Positions 24,121 to 31,777 of a DNA stretch of 38,239 bases are shown here, piece after piece. Under the pieces are notes generated by a model that saw only the letters and a program-made list of their open reading frames with translations, made no database searches and was not told the origin of the DNA. The DNA is from Rikenellaceae bacterium. Lineage in GTDB: Bacteria; Bacteroidota; Bacteroidia; Bacteroidales; Rikenellaceae. The first letter of the stretch is position 1. Each line of letters starts with the position of its first letter. Both the position numbers and the translations under genes were made by a program. Location: contig SUZK01000011.1 in assembly GCA_015059955.1 (NCBI GenBank), positions 1 to 38,239 of the forward strand. Reading direction: 5' to 3'.

Positions 24121-24159
24121 GATTTAGGCTTGTCGGTAGCGACCGCAGTTTTACTCTTT

Positions 24160-24192
24160 CTCCTCGCGCTTTCGGGCGCGAGGAGTTTTTTG
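24160..24192 (+). terminator. Terminator of K2, conserved with K1
   Basis: Same 10-bp stem as after K1 with loop TTTCGG, followed by six T. Confidence 0.88.
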
Positions 24193-24273
24193 TTCAATGA
24201 GGATTTGTTGCGGGCGCTGCCCGCATAGCGCAGACCTCTTGAGGTCGAGCAATAAACTACACTTATATCCGCG

Positions 24274-24492
24274 CAACCGCCCATAAGGTGAGCACCGCGG
24301 CAATTCTGTAATCGATAAGTTGGCGAGATTGCCGCAGGCAACCGCAGATGTGATAGGCTTCTGTGGGCTTGCACGCATATAAGGCTAATCACATCAGCGT
24401 TAGGACATAGTCCGTCGCCAACAAGGCAACAGCCAACAAAAAAAAGACGACACAAACGTCGTCTCTCTAAGTACTCGGAGCCGGGGTCGAAC
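24274..24492. repeat. tRNA-Leu-flanking repeat, copy 1, with tRNA 3' fragment
   Basis: About 219 bp repeated 279 bp further on (24552-24771). It includes an 8-bp stem GCGGCAAT/ATTGCCGC (24297-24335), a terminator-like hairpin beside a run of A, and at 24472-24492 the last 21 nt of tRNA-Leu without the rest of the tRNA. Open frames across it encode repeated peptides and are not credible genes. Confidence 0.88.
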
Positions 24493-24551
24493 GATTGTTT
24501 AAATCCAATCGAAGCCGTACTTTTTTGCACACGAGATGTGCAAAAATACGG

Positions 24552-24771
24552 CAACCGCTCATTAAGGTGAGCACCGCGGCAATTCTGTAATCGATAAGTT
24601 GGCGAGATTGCCGCAGGCAACCGCAGATGTGATTGGCATCTGCGGGCTTGCACGCATAGAAGGCTCATCACATCAGCGTTAGGACATAGTCCCTCGCCAA
24701 CAAGGCAGCAGCCAACAAAAAAAAGAGAGGGACTCTCGTTCCTCTCTAAGTACTCGGAGCCGGGGTCGAAC
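24552..24771. repeat. tRNA-Leu-flanking repeat, copy 2
   Basis: Second copy of the 279-bp-period repeat. It overlaps the real 3' end of tRNA-Leu. The hairpin next to the A-run has different stem bases from copy 1 on both arms, so the structure is kept while the sequence changed. Confidence 0.88.
24719..24750 (-). terminator. Terminator of tRNA-Leu
   Basis: On the minus strand a GAGAGG/CCTCTC-type hairpin is followed by eight T directly downstream of the tRNA. Confidence 0.8.
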
Positions 24772-24836
24772 CGGCACGGCCATTACTGGCCACAGGATTT
24801 TAAGTCCGGCGTGTCTACCTATTCCACCATCCGAGC
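24751..24836 (-). tRNA. tRNA-Leu (anticodon UAA)
   Basis: An 86-nt class II tRNA. Acceptor arms GCTCGGA and TCCGAGT pair with one G-U, the D-loop has GGTAGACAC, the anticodon loop is CTTAAAA (anticodon at 24800-24802), there is a long variable arm, and the T-arm is GGTTCGACCCC. Discriminator A; CCA is not encoded. A -7 box TATCTTTG lies at 24865-24872 on the minus strand. Confidence 0.97.
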
Positions 24837-24864
24837 GACACAGCCAAAATCGCTTTTGACAGCG

Positions 24865-24872
24865 CAAAGATA
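24865..24872 (-). promoter_or_regulatory. -7 box of tRNA-Leu
   Basis: TATCTTTG on the minus strand, 28 nt upstream of the tRNA 5' end. No clear -33. Confidence 0.55.
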
Positions 24873-24930
24873 CAAAATAATTTTATATGTGCAAGGCGTT
24901 GAGCCTAAAAACATAGTGGGGTAGAAATAC

Positions 24931-24956
24931 AAAAGGCGGCCCGAAGGTCGCCTTTT
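24931..24956 (-). terminator. Terminator of rpmB-rpmG-DUF4295
   Basis: Stem AAAAGGCG paired with CGCCTTTT around a GC-rich loop, just downstream of the DUF4295 stop. Confidence 0.85.
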
Positions 24957-24981
24957 ATATTAGTCTTGCAACTAATAAAAA

Positions 24982-25140
24982 TTATTTCTGAGCGAAGAAT
25001 GCCTTGATCTCCTCCTCATCCAAGATATTCTGAGTCTGGAATACGTATGCACCTGTCTTCTCAGACTTAACCATCTTGATACACTTTGTGTACTTCTTTG
25101 CGGTACCCGTCTTAAGGGTTGCAACTACTTTCTTTGCCAT
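24982..25140 (-). CDS. DUF4295 small protein
   Basis: A 52-residue basic protein beginning MAKKVVATLKTG and ending IKAFFAQK, of the Bacteroidota-specific DUF4295 family. These genes are nearly always found after rpmB and rpmG, as here (20 nt after rpmG). A ribosome-associated role is inferred from size, charge and context; no function is proven. It is too short for many gene callers but clear from its start, stop and neighbours. Confidence 0.92.
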   Translation of the reverse strand: MAKKVVATLKTGTAKKYTKCIKMVKSEKTGAYVFQTQNILDEEEIKAFFAQK

Positions 25141-25160
25141 ACTTTACCTCGATGTTAAAA

Positions 25161-25343
25161 TTACTTAATCTCACGGTGAAGTGTTACTCGCTTCAAGTAA
25201 GGATTGTACTTCTTACGCTCCAAACGGTCGGGAGTATTCTTCTTGTTCTTGGTGGTGATGTAGCGTGACATGCCTGCAACGCCGCTCTCCTTCTGCTCGG
25301 TGCACTCCAAGATTACCTGCACTCTGTTACCTTTCTTTGCCAT
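25161..25343 (-). CDS. rpmG: Ribosomal protein bL33
   Basis: A 60-residue bL33 of the large subunit, with the family pattern [10 protein letters not shown] and [22 protein letters not shown]. Only one of the zinc-ribbon cysteines is present, so it is a Cys-minus form that does not need zinc. Between rpmB and DUF4295 in one transcript. Confidence 0.97.
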   Translation of the reverse strand: MAKKGNRVQVILECTEQKESGVAGMSRYITTKNKKNTPDRLERKKYNPYLKRVTLHREIK

Positions 25344-25359
25344 TTTCTGTTACCTGTTT

Positions 25360-25593
25360 TTAGTAAACCTTCTTAGCAGCCTTAGCCTCACGAAGTGCAG
25401 CTGCAAGACCCTTCTTGTTAATTGTTTTGATTCCGGCTGCTGATACCTTCAAAGTGATCCAGCGACCCTCCTCCTCAGACCAAAAACGCTTTGTTCTCAA
25501 GTTTGGCGAGAACTTACGCTTGGTGCGGATGTGCGAGTGAGAAACATTGTTACCCACCATCGCTACCTTGCCAGTGATTTCACAAACTTTCAT
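25360..25593 (-). CDS. rpmB: Ribosomal protein bL28
   Basis: A 77-residue bL28 of the large subunit: [18 protein letters not shown], then [14 protein letters not shown] and a C-terminal Ala/Lys helix. First gene of the cluster, with a strong promoter at 25639-25669. Confidence 0.97.
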   Translation of the reverse strand: MKVCEITGKVAMVGNNVSHSHIRTKRKFSPNLRTKRFWSEEEGRWITLKVSAAGIKTINKKGLAAALREAKAAKKVY

Positions 25594-25638
25594 TGTACTT
25601 TAATTTTATTTTTATGCCACCGTGGCACAAAAAGCGCA

Positions 25639-25669
25639 CAAAGATAATCAAATTATTTCAATCTGCAAA
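25639..25669 (-). promoter_or_regulatory. Promoter of rpmB cluster
   Basis: On the minus strand, TTTG at 25666-25669 and TATCTTTG at 25639-25646, gap 19 nt. Confidence 0.8.
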
Positions 25670-25866
25670 CTTTGCATGCTTTATTTATTATGCAATAATA
25701 AAGAGAGGGTATCTCTATGCTCTCATCACCCAATAAAATGCACCCAATATCGGTAGTATTGACTCAGTAAATAGTAGGATACCTCTATTTTAGCATAGGC
25801 CTGTGGTATTTAGATAAACTAAAAGGGCTGGCTGCGTGCCTACCCTATATTGATATCATAGGGGGA

Positions 25867-27033
25867 CTACTTGCCCTGGTTGCGCAGAAGGTGGCGATAT
25901 ATCTTTACCTCCTCGGGGTCGCCCATCTCCTTGCCCATGACGTCTGAGAGCTTAACGCACAACTCCTTGGGCTTGCGTGAGTTAATCTGACACGACGACA
26001 GCTTCATGACAATATTGCATGATGCGTGGCCAGTGTCGCATGTTAGGTTTGTGCCGATGCCGAACATGCACTTGATGCGGCCCTCGCATGCCTTCTTAAT
26101 CTCGACGCACTTCTCGAAGTTTAGCGAGTCGCTGAATACAATAGACTTGGTCATTGGGTCGATACCCAACTCCTTATAGCGGTTGATAGCCATGTCGATA
26201 AAGGCGATAGGGTCGCCAGAGTCGTGGCGCACACCATCGAAGAGACAGGCGTGCTTCTTCGAGAAGTTGTTGAAGAATACCTCCGAACCAAAGCTATCTG
26301 TAAGTGCTGTGCCGAGGTAGCCATCATATACTTTCACCCAGTCCTCCATCGTGAGGTAGTTAGCATTTCGTGGGCCACCATTGACGGCTGCGATAAACAT
26401 TGGTAACTCATGAGGGTATGTGCCTATCATCTTCATATCCAACTCCATGGCAAGGTGGCAGTTTGATGTGCCGGTGCAGCCGCAAGGGTTGTTCTTGAGG
26501 TGCTTAACGACCATGCGCTGCACATCGTACGAGAAGCGGCGGCGTGTGCCGAAGTCGGAGAATATAATGCCATTCTCGCGTGCTATCTGCTCCTTCTTCT
26601 CAAGGCGTGCAATCATTGCCTCGGCATCGTAGCTGTTACGCAAGTGGAAGAGCTCCGAGACGGTGGCAAGGATAGGTATCTCATATAGCGTCACCTTATA
26701 CATATAGTCGGTGACGTTTATCTGAAGGTGCTTATTCTCGTCGAGCCACACATTAATCTTCGATGCGTCGAAGCGGAAGCCCGTGAGCCACTCGAAGTAG
26801 TTCTGAGGGATATACTTGCAGTTCTTAATCATGTACTGGAACTCGTCGTCCGAGAGTGCTATGCGCTCCAAGGCTTTAAGCTCAGCCTTGAGGTCCTCCA
26901 AAAAGTCCTCGTCAAACTCGGTCTTGGCACGGTCGTTAAAGGTGAATGTGCCGATAGCCTGTGGGTAGAGCTTGAAGTAGGCGTACGAAGTGGTAAACTT
27001 ATACAGGTCAGTGTCTAAGATTGAACGAATCAT
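25867..27033 (-). CDS. pncB: Nicotinate phosphoribosyltransferase
   Basis: PncB makes nicotinate mononucleotide from nicotinate and PRPP in NAD salvage. The 388-residue product has DTDLYKFTTSYAYFKLYP at the N-terminus, FSDFGTRRRFSY, the histidine segment TYPHELPMF, and the PRPP/phosphate-binding RHDSGDP. Length is typical. It lies 19 nt after cinA, whose C-terminal domain also feeds nicotinate mononucleotide, so the pair fits one salvage pathway. Confidence 0.96.
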   Translation of the reverse strand: MIRSILDTDLYKFTTSYAYFKLYPQAIGTFTFNDRAKTEFDEDFLEDLKAELKALERIALSDDEFQYMIKNCKYIPQNYFEWLTGFRFDASKINVWLDENKHLQINVTDYMYKVTLYEIPILATVSELFHLRNSYDAEAMIARLEKKEQIARENGIIFSDFGTRRRFSYDVQRMVVKHLKNNPCGCTGTSNCHLAMELDMKMIGTYPHELPMFIAAVNGGPRNANYLTMEDWVKVYDGYLGTALTDSFGSEVFFNNFSKKHACLFDGVRHDSGDPIAFIDMAINRYKELGIDPMTKSIVFSDSLNFEKCVEIKKACEGRIKCMFGIGTNLTCDTGHASCNIVMKLSSCQINSRKPKELCVKLSDVMGKEMGDPEEVKIYRHLLRNQGK

Positions 27034-27052
27034 AGATTTATGTTGTTTGTGT

Positions 27053-28297
27053 TTATATCTTTTTCAACTCCTCGTAGAGCATCTCGATGGCGTATGCTGA
27101 GGCTCGATTGATAATCTGCGAACGGTCGGTGCCGCAGTTGCGTAGTACGGCACGTGTGCCATTGGGTGTTGATACGGCCATCCATACCGTGCCCACAGGC
27201 TTCTCTTCGGAGCCTCCAGTAGGGCCTGCGATGCCTGTGGTAGCTATGGCGTAGTCGGCATTAGCCACCTTGCGAACGCCCTCGGCCATCTCCTTGGCAA
27301 CGACTTCGCTTACTGCTCCATAACTCGTTAGGCTGTCATTATTTACACCGAGTATGTCATGCTTTGCTTCATTTGAATATGATACTACACCCGCCATGAA
27401 ATAGGCTGATGCACCTGCCATTGCGGTAAACTTCGAGGCGATGGTGCCACCCGTACAGCTTTCTGCTACGGCGAGTTTTAGGTTGCGCTCGGTGAGTATG
27501 TTATGTATGAGTTGTTCGACTGTTGCGCCCTCCATGCCGACAATGTTGTCGCCGATGATGGCGGCTAAGGTCTTAAACTGGCGCTCAATCTCGCGCTCAG
27601 CCTTGCCTCCCTCAATATCGTATGCAGATAGGCGTAGTCTTACTACGTTGGGTGCTGGAAGGTATGCTAAGTGAAGATAGTCGGGGAGCGCATCCTCCCA
27701 TGTGCTGATGCGCTCGGCGAGGATTGATTCGGGTATGCCGCGTGTGATGATGGTGCGGTGTATGTTTGCTTGTAGCTGGAAGCGCTCCTTGAAACGTGGG
27801 ATGACGATGTCGTCCATGAGGTGCTCCATCTCGAATGGTACGCCTGGTAAGGATACGACGATACATTTGTTAGAGCTCTCAAACCACATGCCTGGGGCTG
27901 TGCCGTGCGCATTGTGAAGCGGTGTGCAGCATGCTGGAAGCATCGCCTGACCTCGATTGAGGTCGGTGAAGGCTATGCCACGACGAGCGAGGAGCTGGCG
28001 AATATGCTCACCCTCGGTGTCGTTGTAGACGAGTTCCGAATTGAAGTACTTGGCGAGGGTGTACTTGGTTATATCATCCTTGGTGGGGCCTAAGCCGCCA
28101 GTGAGTATAATAATATCGTTGGTCGTCTCAAGGCGCTTAATTGTCTCTATGATGGCCTTGGCACTATCGGCAATGGATAGCTTCTCGACAACTGTGATGC
28201 CTATACCGTTGAGCTTGCGTGCTATCGAAGCTGTGTTTGTATCTACTATCTGACCGATAAGGATTTCGTCACCTATGGTCACAACTGAGGCCTTCAT
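27053..28297 (-). CDS. cinA: CinA: MoCF-fold domain plus nicotinamide-nucleotide amidase domain
   Basis: The 414-residue protein has a molybdopterin-binding-like N-terminal domain (GDEILIGQIVDTNTASIA, LTGGLGPTKDD) and a C-terminal CinA/PncC domain (AVAESCTGGTIASKFTAMAGAS, GVVSYSNEAK, TTGIAGPTGG). In characterised members the C-terminal domain deamidates nicotinamide mononucleotide and the N-terminal one has ADP-ribose pyrophosphatase activity. The start codon overlaps the pyrD-like stop by one base (TAATG), so the two are translationally coupled. Confidence 0.95.
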   Translation of the reverse strand: MKASVVTIGDEILIGQIVDTNTASIARKLNGIGITVVEKLSIADSAKAIIETIKRLETTNDIIILTGGLGPTKDDITKYTLAKYFNSELVYNDTEGEHIRQLLARRGIAFTDLNRGQAMLPACCTPLHNAHGTAPGMWFESSNKCIVVSLPGVPFEMEHLMDDIVIPRFKERFQLQANIHRTIITRGIPESILAERISTWEDALPDYLHLAYLPAPNVVRLRLSAYDIEGGKAEREIERQFKTLAAIIGDNIVGMEGATVEQLIHNILTERNLKLAVAESCTGGTIASKFTAMAGASAYFMAGVVSYSNEAKHDILGVNNDSLTSYGAVSEVVAKEMAEGVRKVANADYAIATTGIAGPTGGSEEKPVGTVWMAVSTPNGTRAVLRNCGTDRSQIINRASAYAIEMLYEELKKI

Positions 28298-29370
28298 TAT
28301 AACTCTGTTTGTTGTGGTTCGTTGTTTGGTTTATCGGGCTTGTTGATAGGCATTTCCACTCTGTTATCTACAAGATATCTTGAGGAGTGCTTAAATAACT
28401 TTAGGCCGTTCTCGCGAATACCCGTATTGAGCGCTACGAGTGACGCTCCAGCCTCAATCATGTCGCAAATGTCGTCGGGGGTCATCATGCCTCCAGTGCC
28501 GATGATGGGGTAGTTGCCCTCGGTGCGCTTGGCGATATACTTGACTACCTCTATGGCGCGCTGTGTGAGCATGGCTCCAGTGATGGCGCCAGATGAGTCG
28601 GGGTTCATGTCATAGGAGCCAGCAACGGCCTCGATACCATCGAGGGGTGTCTCGATAAGGATGTCAATGACGGTGTCTATCTCCTCGCGAGTGAGGTCCG
28701 GAGATATCTTCAAAAGTATCGGACGGTAGTCCTGCTGTCCGCGTCGGAACTCAAATAGTGGTTCGATGAGTTGTAGTATCTCCTCGCGTGAACGTGGTAC
28801 ATATAACTTTGCCGAGGTGTTGGCGGCAATGTTTACCGTGAAGAAGTCGACATATTGATACATGTTCCTGAATACGCGGAGATACTCCTTGGGAGTGTCG
28901 GCGCGCTGTGTGGCGGTAAGCTTGCCAACGCAGCATCCAACGACGATGTCGCGTGAAGACTTACTGCGATTGCGGAGCTTGTCGAGGACATACTCCATAC
29001 CTTTACTTGGGTAGCCACTATTATCTATGAGAGAGGCAGTTTTGCCCAATCGGCGTATGCGAGGGCGAGGTGTGCCGGCTTGAGGCTGGCAGGTGACTGT
29101 TCCTATCTCTATAAAGCCAAAACCCATGGCAGCAAACTCGTTCAAACAGCGAGCGTTAGGGTCGATGCCTGCGCCTACGCCTATTGGGTTGCGGAAGTGT
29201 AGGCCAAAGACATTGCGCCCGAGGTTGATATTGCGTGGAGCCATCGTCATCTTGAGCCACCAATTACCCGTTGGTATGGAGCCAACAAGGCGAAGACCAG
29301 CAAGGCGTACATTGTGTGATAGCTCTGCTGGCAGATAGCCTAATATGTGCTGAAATACCGACTTGTTCAT
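28297..29370 (-). CDS. Divergent class 2 dihydroorotate dehydrogenase-like protein
   Basis: A 357-residue FMN-barrel protein that follows class 2 PyrD from end to end (LPAELSHNVRLAGLRLVG, GFIEIGTVT, LLKISPDLTREEI, IIGTGGMMTPDD). However, the usual N-x-S-S-P-N-T active-site loop reads NIAANT at 180-185, so the catalytic serine position is Ala. The Asn-Thr orotate contact after IATNT is replaced by AVAGS. It may not oxidise dihydroorotate, or may use another substrate. A -7 box at 29395-29402 overlaps the first ATG (29397) of the frame, so MNKSVF at 29370 is the likely start. Confidence 0.82.
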   Translation of the reverse strand: MNKSVFQHILGYLPAELSHNVRLAGLRLVGSIPTGNWWLKMTMAPRNINLGRNVFGLHFRNPIGVGAGIDPNARCLNEFAAMGFGFIEIGTVTCQPQAGTPRPRIRRLGKTASLIDNSGYPSKGMEYVLDKLRNRSKSSRDIVVGCCVGKLTATQRADTPKEYLRVFRNMYQYVDFFTVNIAANTSAKLYVPRSREEILQLIEPLFEFRRGQQDYRPILLKISPDLTREEIDTVIDILIETPLDGIEAVAGSYDMNPDSSGAITGAMLTQRAIEVVKYIAKRTEGNYPIIGTGGMMTPDDICDMIEAGASLVALNTGIRENGLKLFKHSSRYLVDNRVEMPINKPDKPNNEPQQTEL

Positions 29371-29394
29371 CTGTGTTAAAGCGAAAATATTATA

Positions 29395-29402
29395 CAAATA
29401 TA
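29395..29402 (-). promoter_or_regulatory. -7 box of pyrD-like/cinA/pncB operon
   Basis: TATATTTG on the minus strand, 24 nt upstream of the chosen start. No exact -33. Confidence 0.6.
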
Positions 29403-29472
29403 GTAATTATTTGCTCAACACGATGTACTTTTTGTGAAATATTTGTTATTGCTCTTATATATGGATACTCTG

Positions 29473-30468
29473 TTAGAAGTATTCGTTGCGATAATCGTAG
29501 TTGTTGCGCATCGCCTCAAATCTTTCAGGCTCTTGCTTTAATATGTCGGTTTGTCTACTTATAGGACAATAATGGTCGATGGTGTTACATAGCTCTTGCC
29601 ACGTTATATCTTGAGGTGTGGTTGGGGTGATACCCTCTGGATACCATGTCATTAGTGGTAGCCCAAAGTATGAGGCTAATGCTCTGACTGACATTGCAGT
29701 TGCATTTGCCTTGCCCTGCTTTGAGTATCCTGCAATATGTGGCGTGGCGAGGGTCGCATGGTTCAGTACATCGAGGTCGATGTTAGGCTCATCTTCCCAT
29801 ACATCAAATATATATCTATTCGACCTTTTGACTATTGCTTGATTGTCTACTACGGCACCGCGCGAGGCATTGATAATGGTGGTGTCGTCGCCCATCATAT
29901 CCAAGAGTTTGTCATCGATAAGATGGTGAGTGCTGCTGTCGAGAGGTGTGTGGAGCGTTATAATGTTGCACTGCTTGGCAATCTCTTCGATAGAGTAGAA
30001 GTCGAGCTTCTCGCGCTTGGCACGAGGAGGGTCGCACTCCATTACATTGAAACCCCATTTGCGGGCATACTCAGCCACAAGAGAGCCAACATTTCCTACG
30101 CCAACGACGCCTAATGTGTAGTTCGAGGGTTGTTTCTTGTCGCTTGTGCAGATGTGCTTGAGTGTAGCAGCAACCCACTGCAATACACCGCGGGCATTAC
30201 ATCCACCAGCCGAGGCGATGATTATGCGCTTCGATAGGCAGTAGGAGATATCAATATGGTCGGTACCGATGGTGGCTGTGGCGATGAATTTGACCTTTGA
30301 GCCTTCAAGTAGTTCTCTGTCGCACTTGGTGCGTGTTCTGATAATCATGGCGTCGCATCCCTTGACGCTTTGGGCATTAATTTCATTAGCTGGAGCATAT
30401 ATAACCTCAGTGAATGGCTCAAGTATACCATTGATGTAGGGGATGGCGCTATCTATGATGACTCTCAT
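29473..30468 (-). CDS. pdxB: 4-phosphoerythronate dehydrogenase
   Basis: PdxB oxidises 4-phosphoerythronate in the DXP-independent branch of pyridoxal phosphate synthesis. The 331-residue product has a D-2-hydroxyacid dehydrogenase fold: TIGTDHID, the Rossmann GVVGVGNVGS, catalytic Arg in NASRGAVVD, Glu in DVWEDEP and His in TPHIAGYS. The C-terminal dimerisation extension specific to PdxB is present, though short. Monocistronic. Confidence 0.93.
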   Translation of the reverse strand: MRVIIDSAIPYINGILEPFTEVIYAPANEINAQSVKGCDAMIIRTRTKCDRELLEGSKVKFIATATIGTDHIDISYCLSKRIIIASAGGCNARGVLQWVAATLKHICTSDKKQPSNYTLGVVGVGNVGSLVAEYARKWGFNVMECDPPRAKREKLDFYSIEEIAKQCNIITLHTPLDSSTHHLIDDKLLDMMGDDTTIINASRGAVVDNQAIVKRSNRYIFDVWEDEPNIDLDVLNHATLATPHIAGYSKQGKANATAMSVRALASYFGLPLMTWYPEGITPTTPQDITWQELCNTIDHYCPISRQTDILKQEPERFEAMRNNYDYRNEYF

Positions 30469-30496
30469 TTCTGCTTTTTACTTTGTAAAATCTTAA

Positions 30497-30504
30497 CAAA
30501 GATA
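30497..30504 (-). promoter_or_regulatory. -7 box of pdxB
   Basis: TATCTTTG on the minus strand, 28 nt upstream of the start. Confidence 0.55.
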
Positions 30505-30526
30505 AGCAAAATATGTAAAAAAATAT

Positions 30527-30534
30527 TATATTTG
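30527..30534 (+). promoter_or_regulatory. -7 box of arginase-fold gene
   Basis: TATATTTG, 29 nt before the ATG at 30564. It is divergent from the pdxB box 22 nt away. Confidence 0.6.
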
Positions 30535-30563
30535 CACAATTATTTGCATGCACGAAACAGTAA

Positions 30564-31634
30564 ATGGCTATTACCATGTTCAATAAAGAGTTTGACCCTA
30601 ATACTATTACGCCCGATAACGGTAACTATTTTGGCGTTGCGCTCGATCCTGAGAAGGCTGCCTTGGTGCTCATATCTGCACCATGGGATCTTACGGCATC
30701 ATTGCGCACAGGGAGCTCATATGCACCTGACGCGGTGATTGAGGCATCTCGCTATGTCGACTTTTACGAGCCATTAGCGCCCAATACCTGGCGTAAGGGT
30801 ATAGCTACCGCACCTATCGACTACTCGATACAAGATCTGTCGCATAGATTGCGCTCCGATGCTGAGGGTGTGATAAAGATGCACGATGAGCTGGGTATGT
30901 CGGTGTTGGATAATCTTATGTATGAGCGTCGTTTACGCCGTGTGAATGAGGGGTCGGTAGAGGTTAACGATAATATCTTCAAGCAGGCGTCGTATTGGTT
31001 GGAGCGTGACAAGATTGTAGGTCTTGTTGGTGGCGACCAGTCGGTGAGCTATGGCATGGTGAGAGCTCTCGGATATAAATACGAGAAGCTCGGCGTGTTG
31101 CATATTGACTCGAAGTGCGATATGCACGAGGCATACCAAGGCTTCGACTTCTCTCACGCCTCGACAATGTATAATATCTTGCGCGATGTGCCTCAGGTTG
31201 AGAAGCTTGTTGCTGTTGGTGTGCAGGAGTTTAGCCCCATCGAGTGGGAGCGTGCAGTTAGTGATAAGCGTGTGAGCCTATTTACGGCGCAGGATATTTG
31301 GAGTCGCCAGTTTGAGGGTGATACGTGGGCAAATATCGTAAATGGCATTATTGATGAACTGCCTAACGATGTCTACCTTTCGCTCGATATTGATGGTTTG
31401 GAGAATGAGTGCTCTCCAAATAGAGGTCACCTCACGGCAGGAGGCTTGGGCTTCCATCAAGTTGTATTCCTAATGGAGCGTATCGTTGCATCGGGCCGTC
31501 GCATCGTAGGCTTCGATATTACGGAGGTGGTGCCAAGTATGGAGAATAAGGCTGAGATACGAATTGTCGCACGTCTGCTATTCAAGATGTGTAGTATGGC
31601 GTTAAAGAGCGTTGATAGCCCGATGATTATGTAG
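30564..31634 (+). CDS. Arginase/agmatinase-fold protein with altered metal ligands
   Basis: A 356-residue member of the ureohydrolase superfamily. The usual metal motifs are GGDHS, DAHxD and SxDxD. Here they read GGDQS (Q159 in place of His), DSKCD (D182, K184 in place of His, D186) and SLDIDG (D275, D277). Both histidine ligands of the dimanganese centre are therefore replaced while the aspartates remain. The N-terminal about 90 residues and the C-terminal FDITEVVPS region match agmatinase-like proteins. It may be a pseudoenzyme, or bind one metal and act on another substrate. I would not annotate it as active agmatinase. Confidence 0.85.
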   Translation: MAITMFNKEFDPNTITPDNGNYFGVALDPEKAALVLISAPWDLTASLRTGSSYAPDAVIEASRYVDFYEPLAPNTWRKGIATAPIDYSIQDLSHRLRSDAEGVIKMHDELGMSVLDNLMYERRLRRVNEGSVEVNDNIFKQASYWLERDKIVGLVGGDQSVSYGMVRALGYKYEKLGVLHIDSKCDMHEAYQGFDFSHASTMYNILRDVPQVEKLVAVGVQEFSPIEWERAVSDKRVSLFTAQDIWSRQFEGDTWANIVNGIIDELPNDVYLSLDIDGLENECSPNRGHLTAGGLGFHQVVFLMERIVASGRRIVGFDITEVVPSMENKAEIRIVARLLFKMCSMALKSVDSPMIM

Positions 31635-31734
31635 CTCCATACTGAGGTTAGTGTGGAGAATTGAACACTTTTAAGGTAAAAATGAGCATATTTTTGTAAT
31701 AGATATATGGTTATTTTTTAACCAAAAAAACTGT

Positions 31735-31742
31735 TATATTTG
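31735..31742 (+). promoter_or_regulatory. -7 box of nhaD
   Basis: TATATTTG, 35 nt before the start codon. -33 is not clear. Confidence 0.6.
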
Positions 31743-31777
31743 CGGGGTCAATCCGTTAATAATAAATTTTAAAAACT

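Noticed and set aside
24250..24280. AAT/AAC-rich stretch considered as a DGR template repeat
   Set aside because: Apart from a short CGCGC match it does not align with the variable regions and lacks their fixed positions.
24117..24671. Minus-strand open frame of 184 codons in the tRNA-flanking repeats
   Set aside because: It contains the same peptide twice because it crosses the two repeat copies, has odd composition, and overlaps hairpins and the tRNA fragment.
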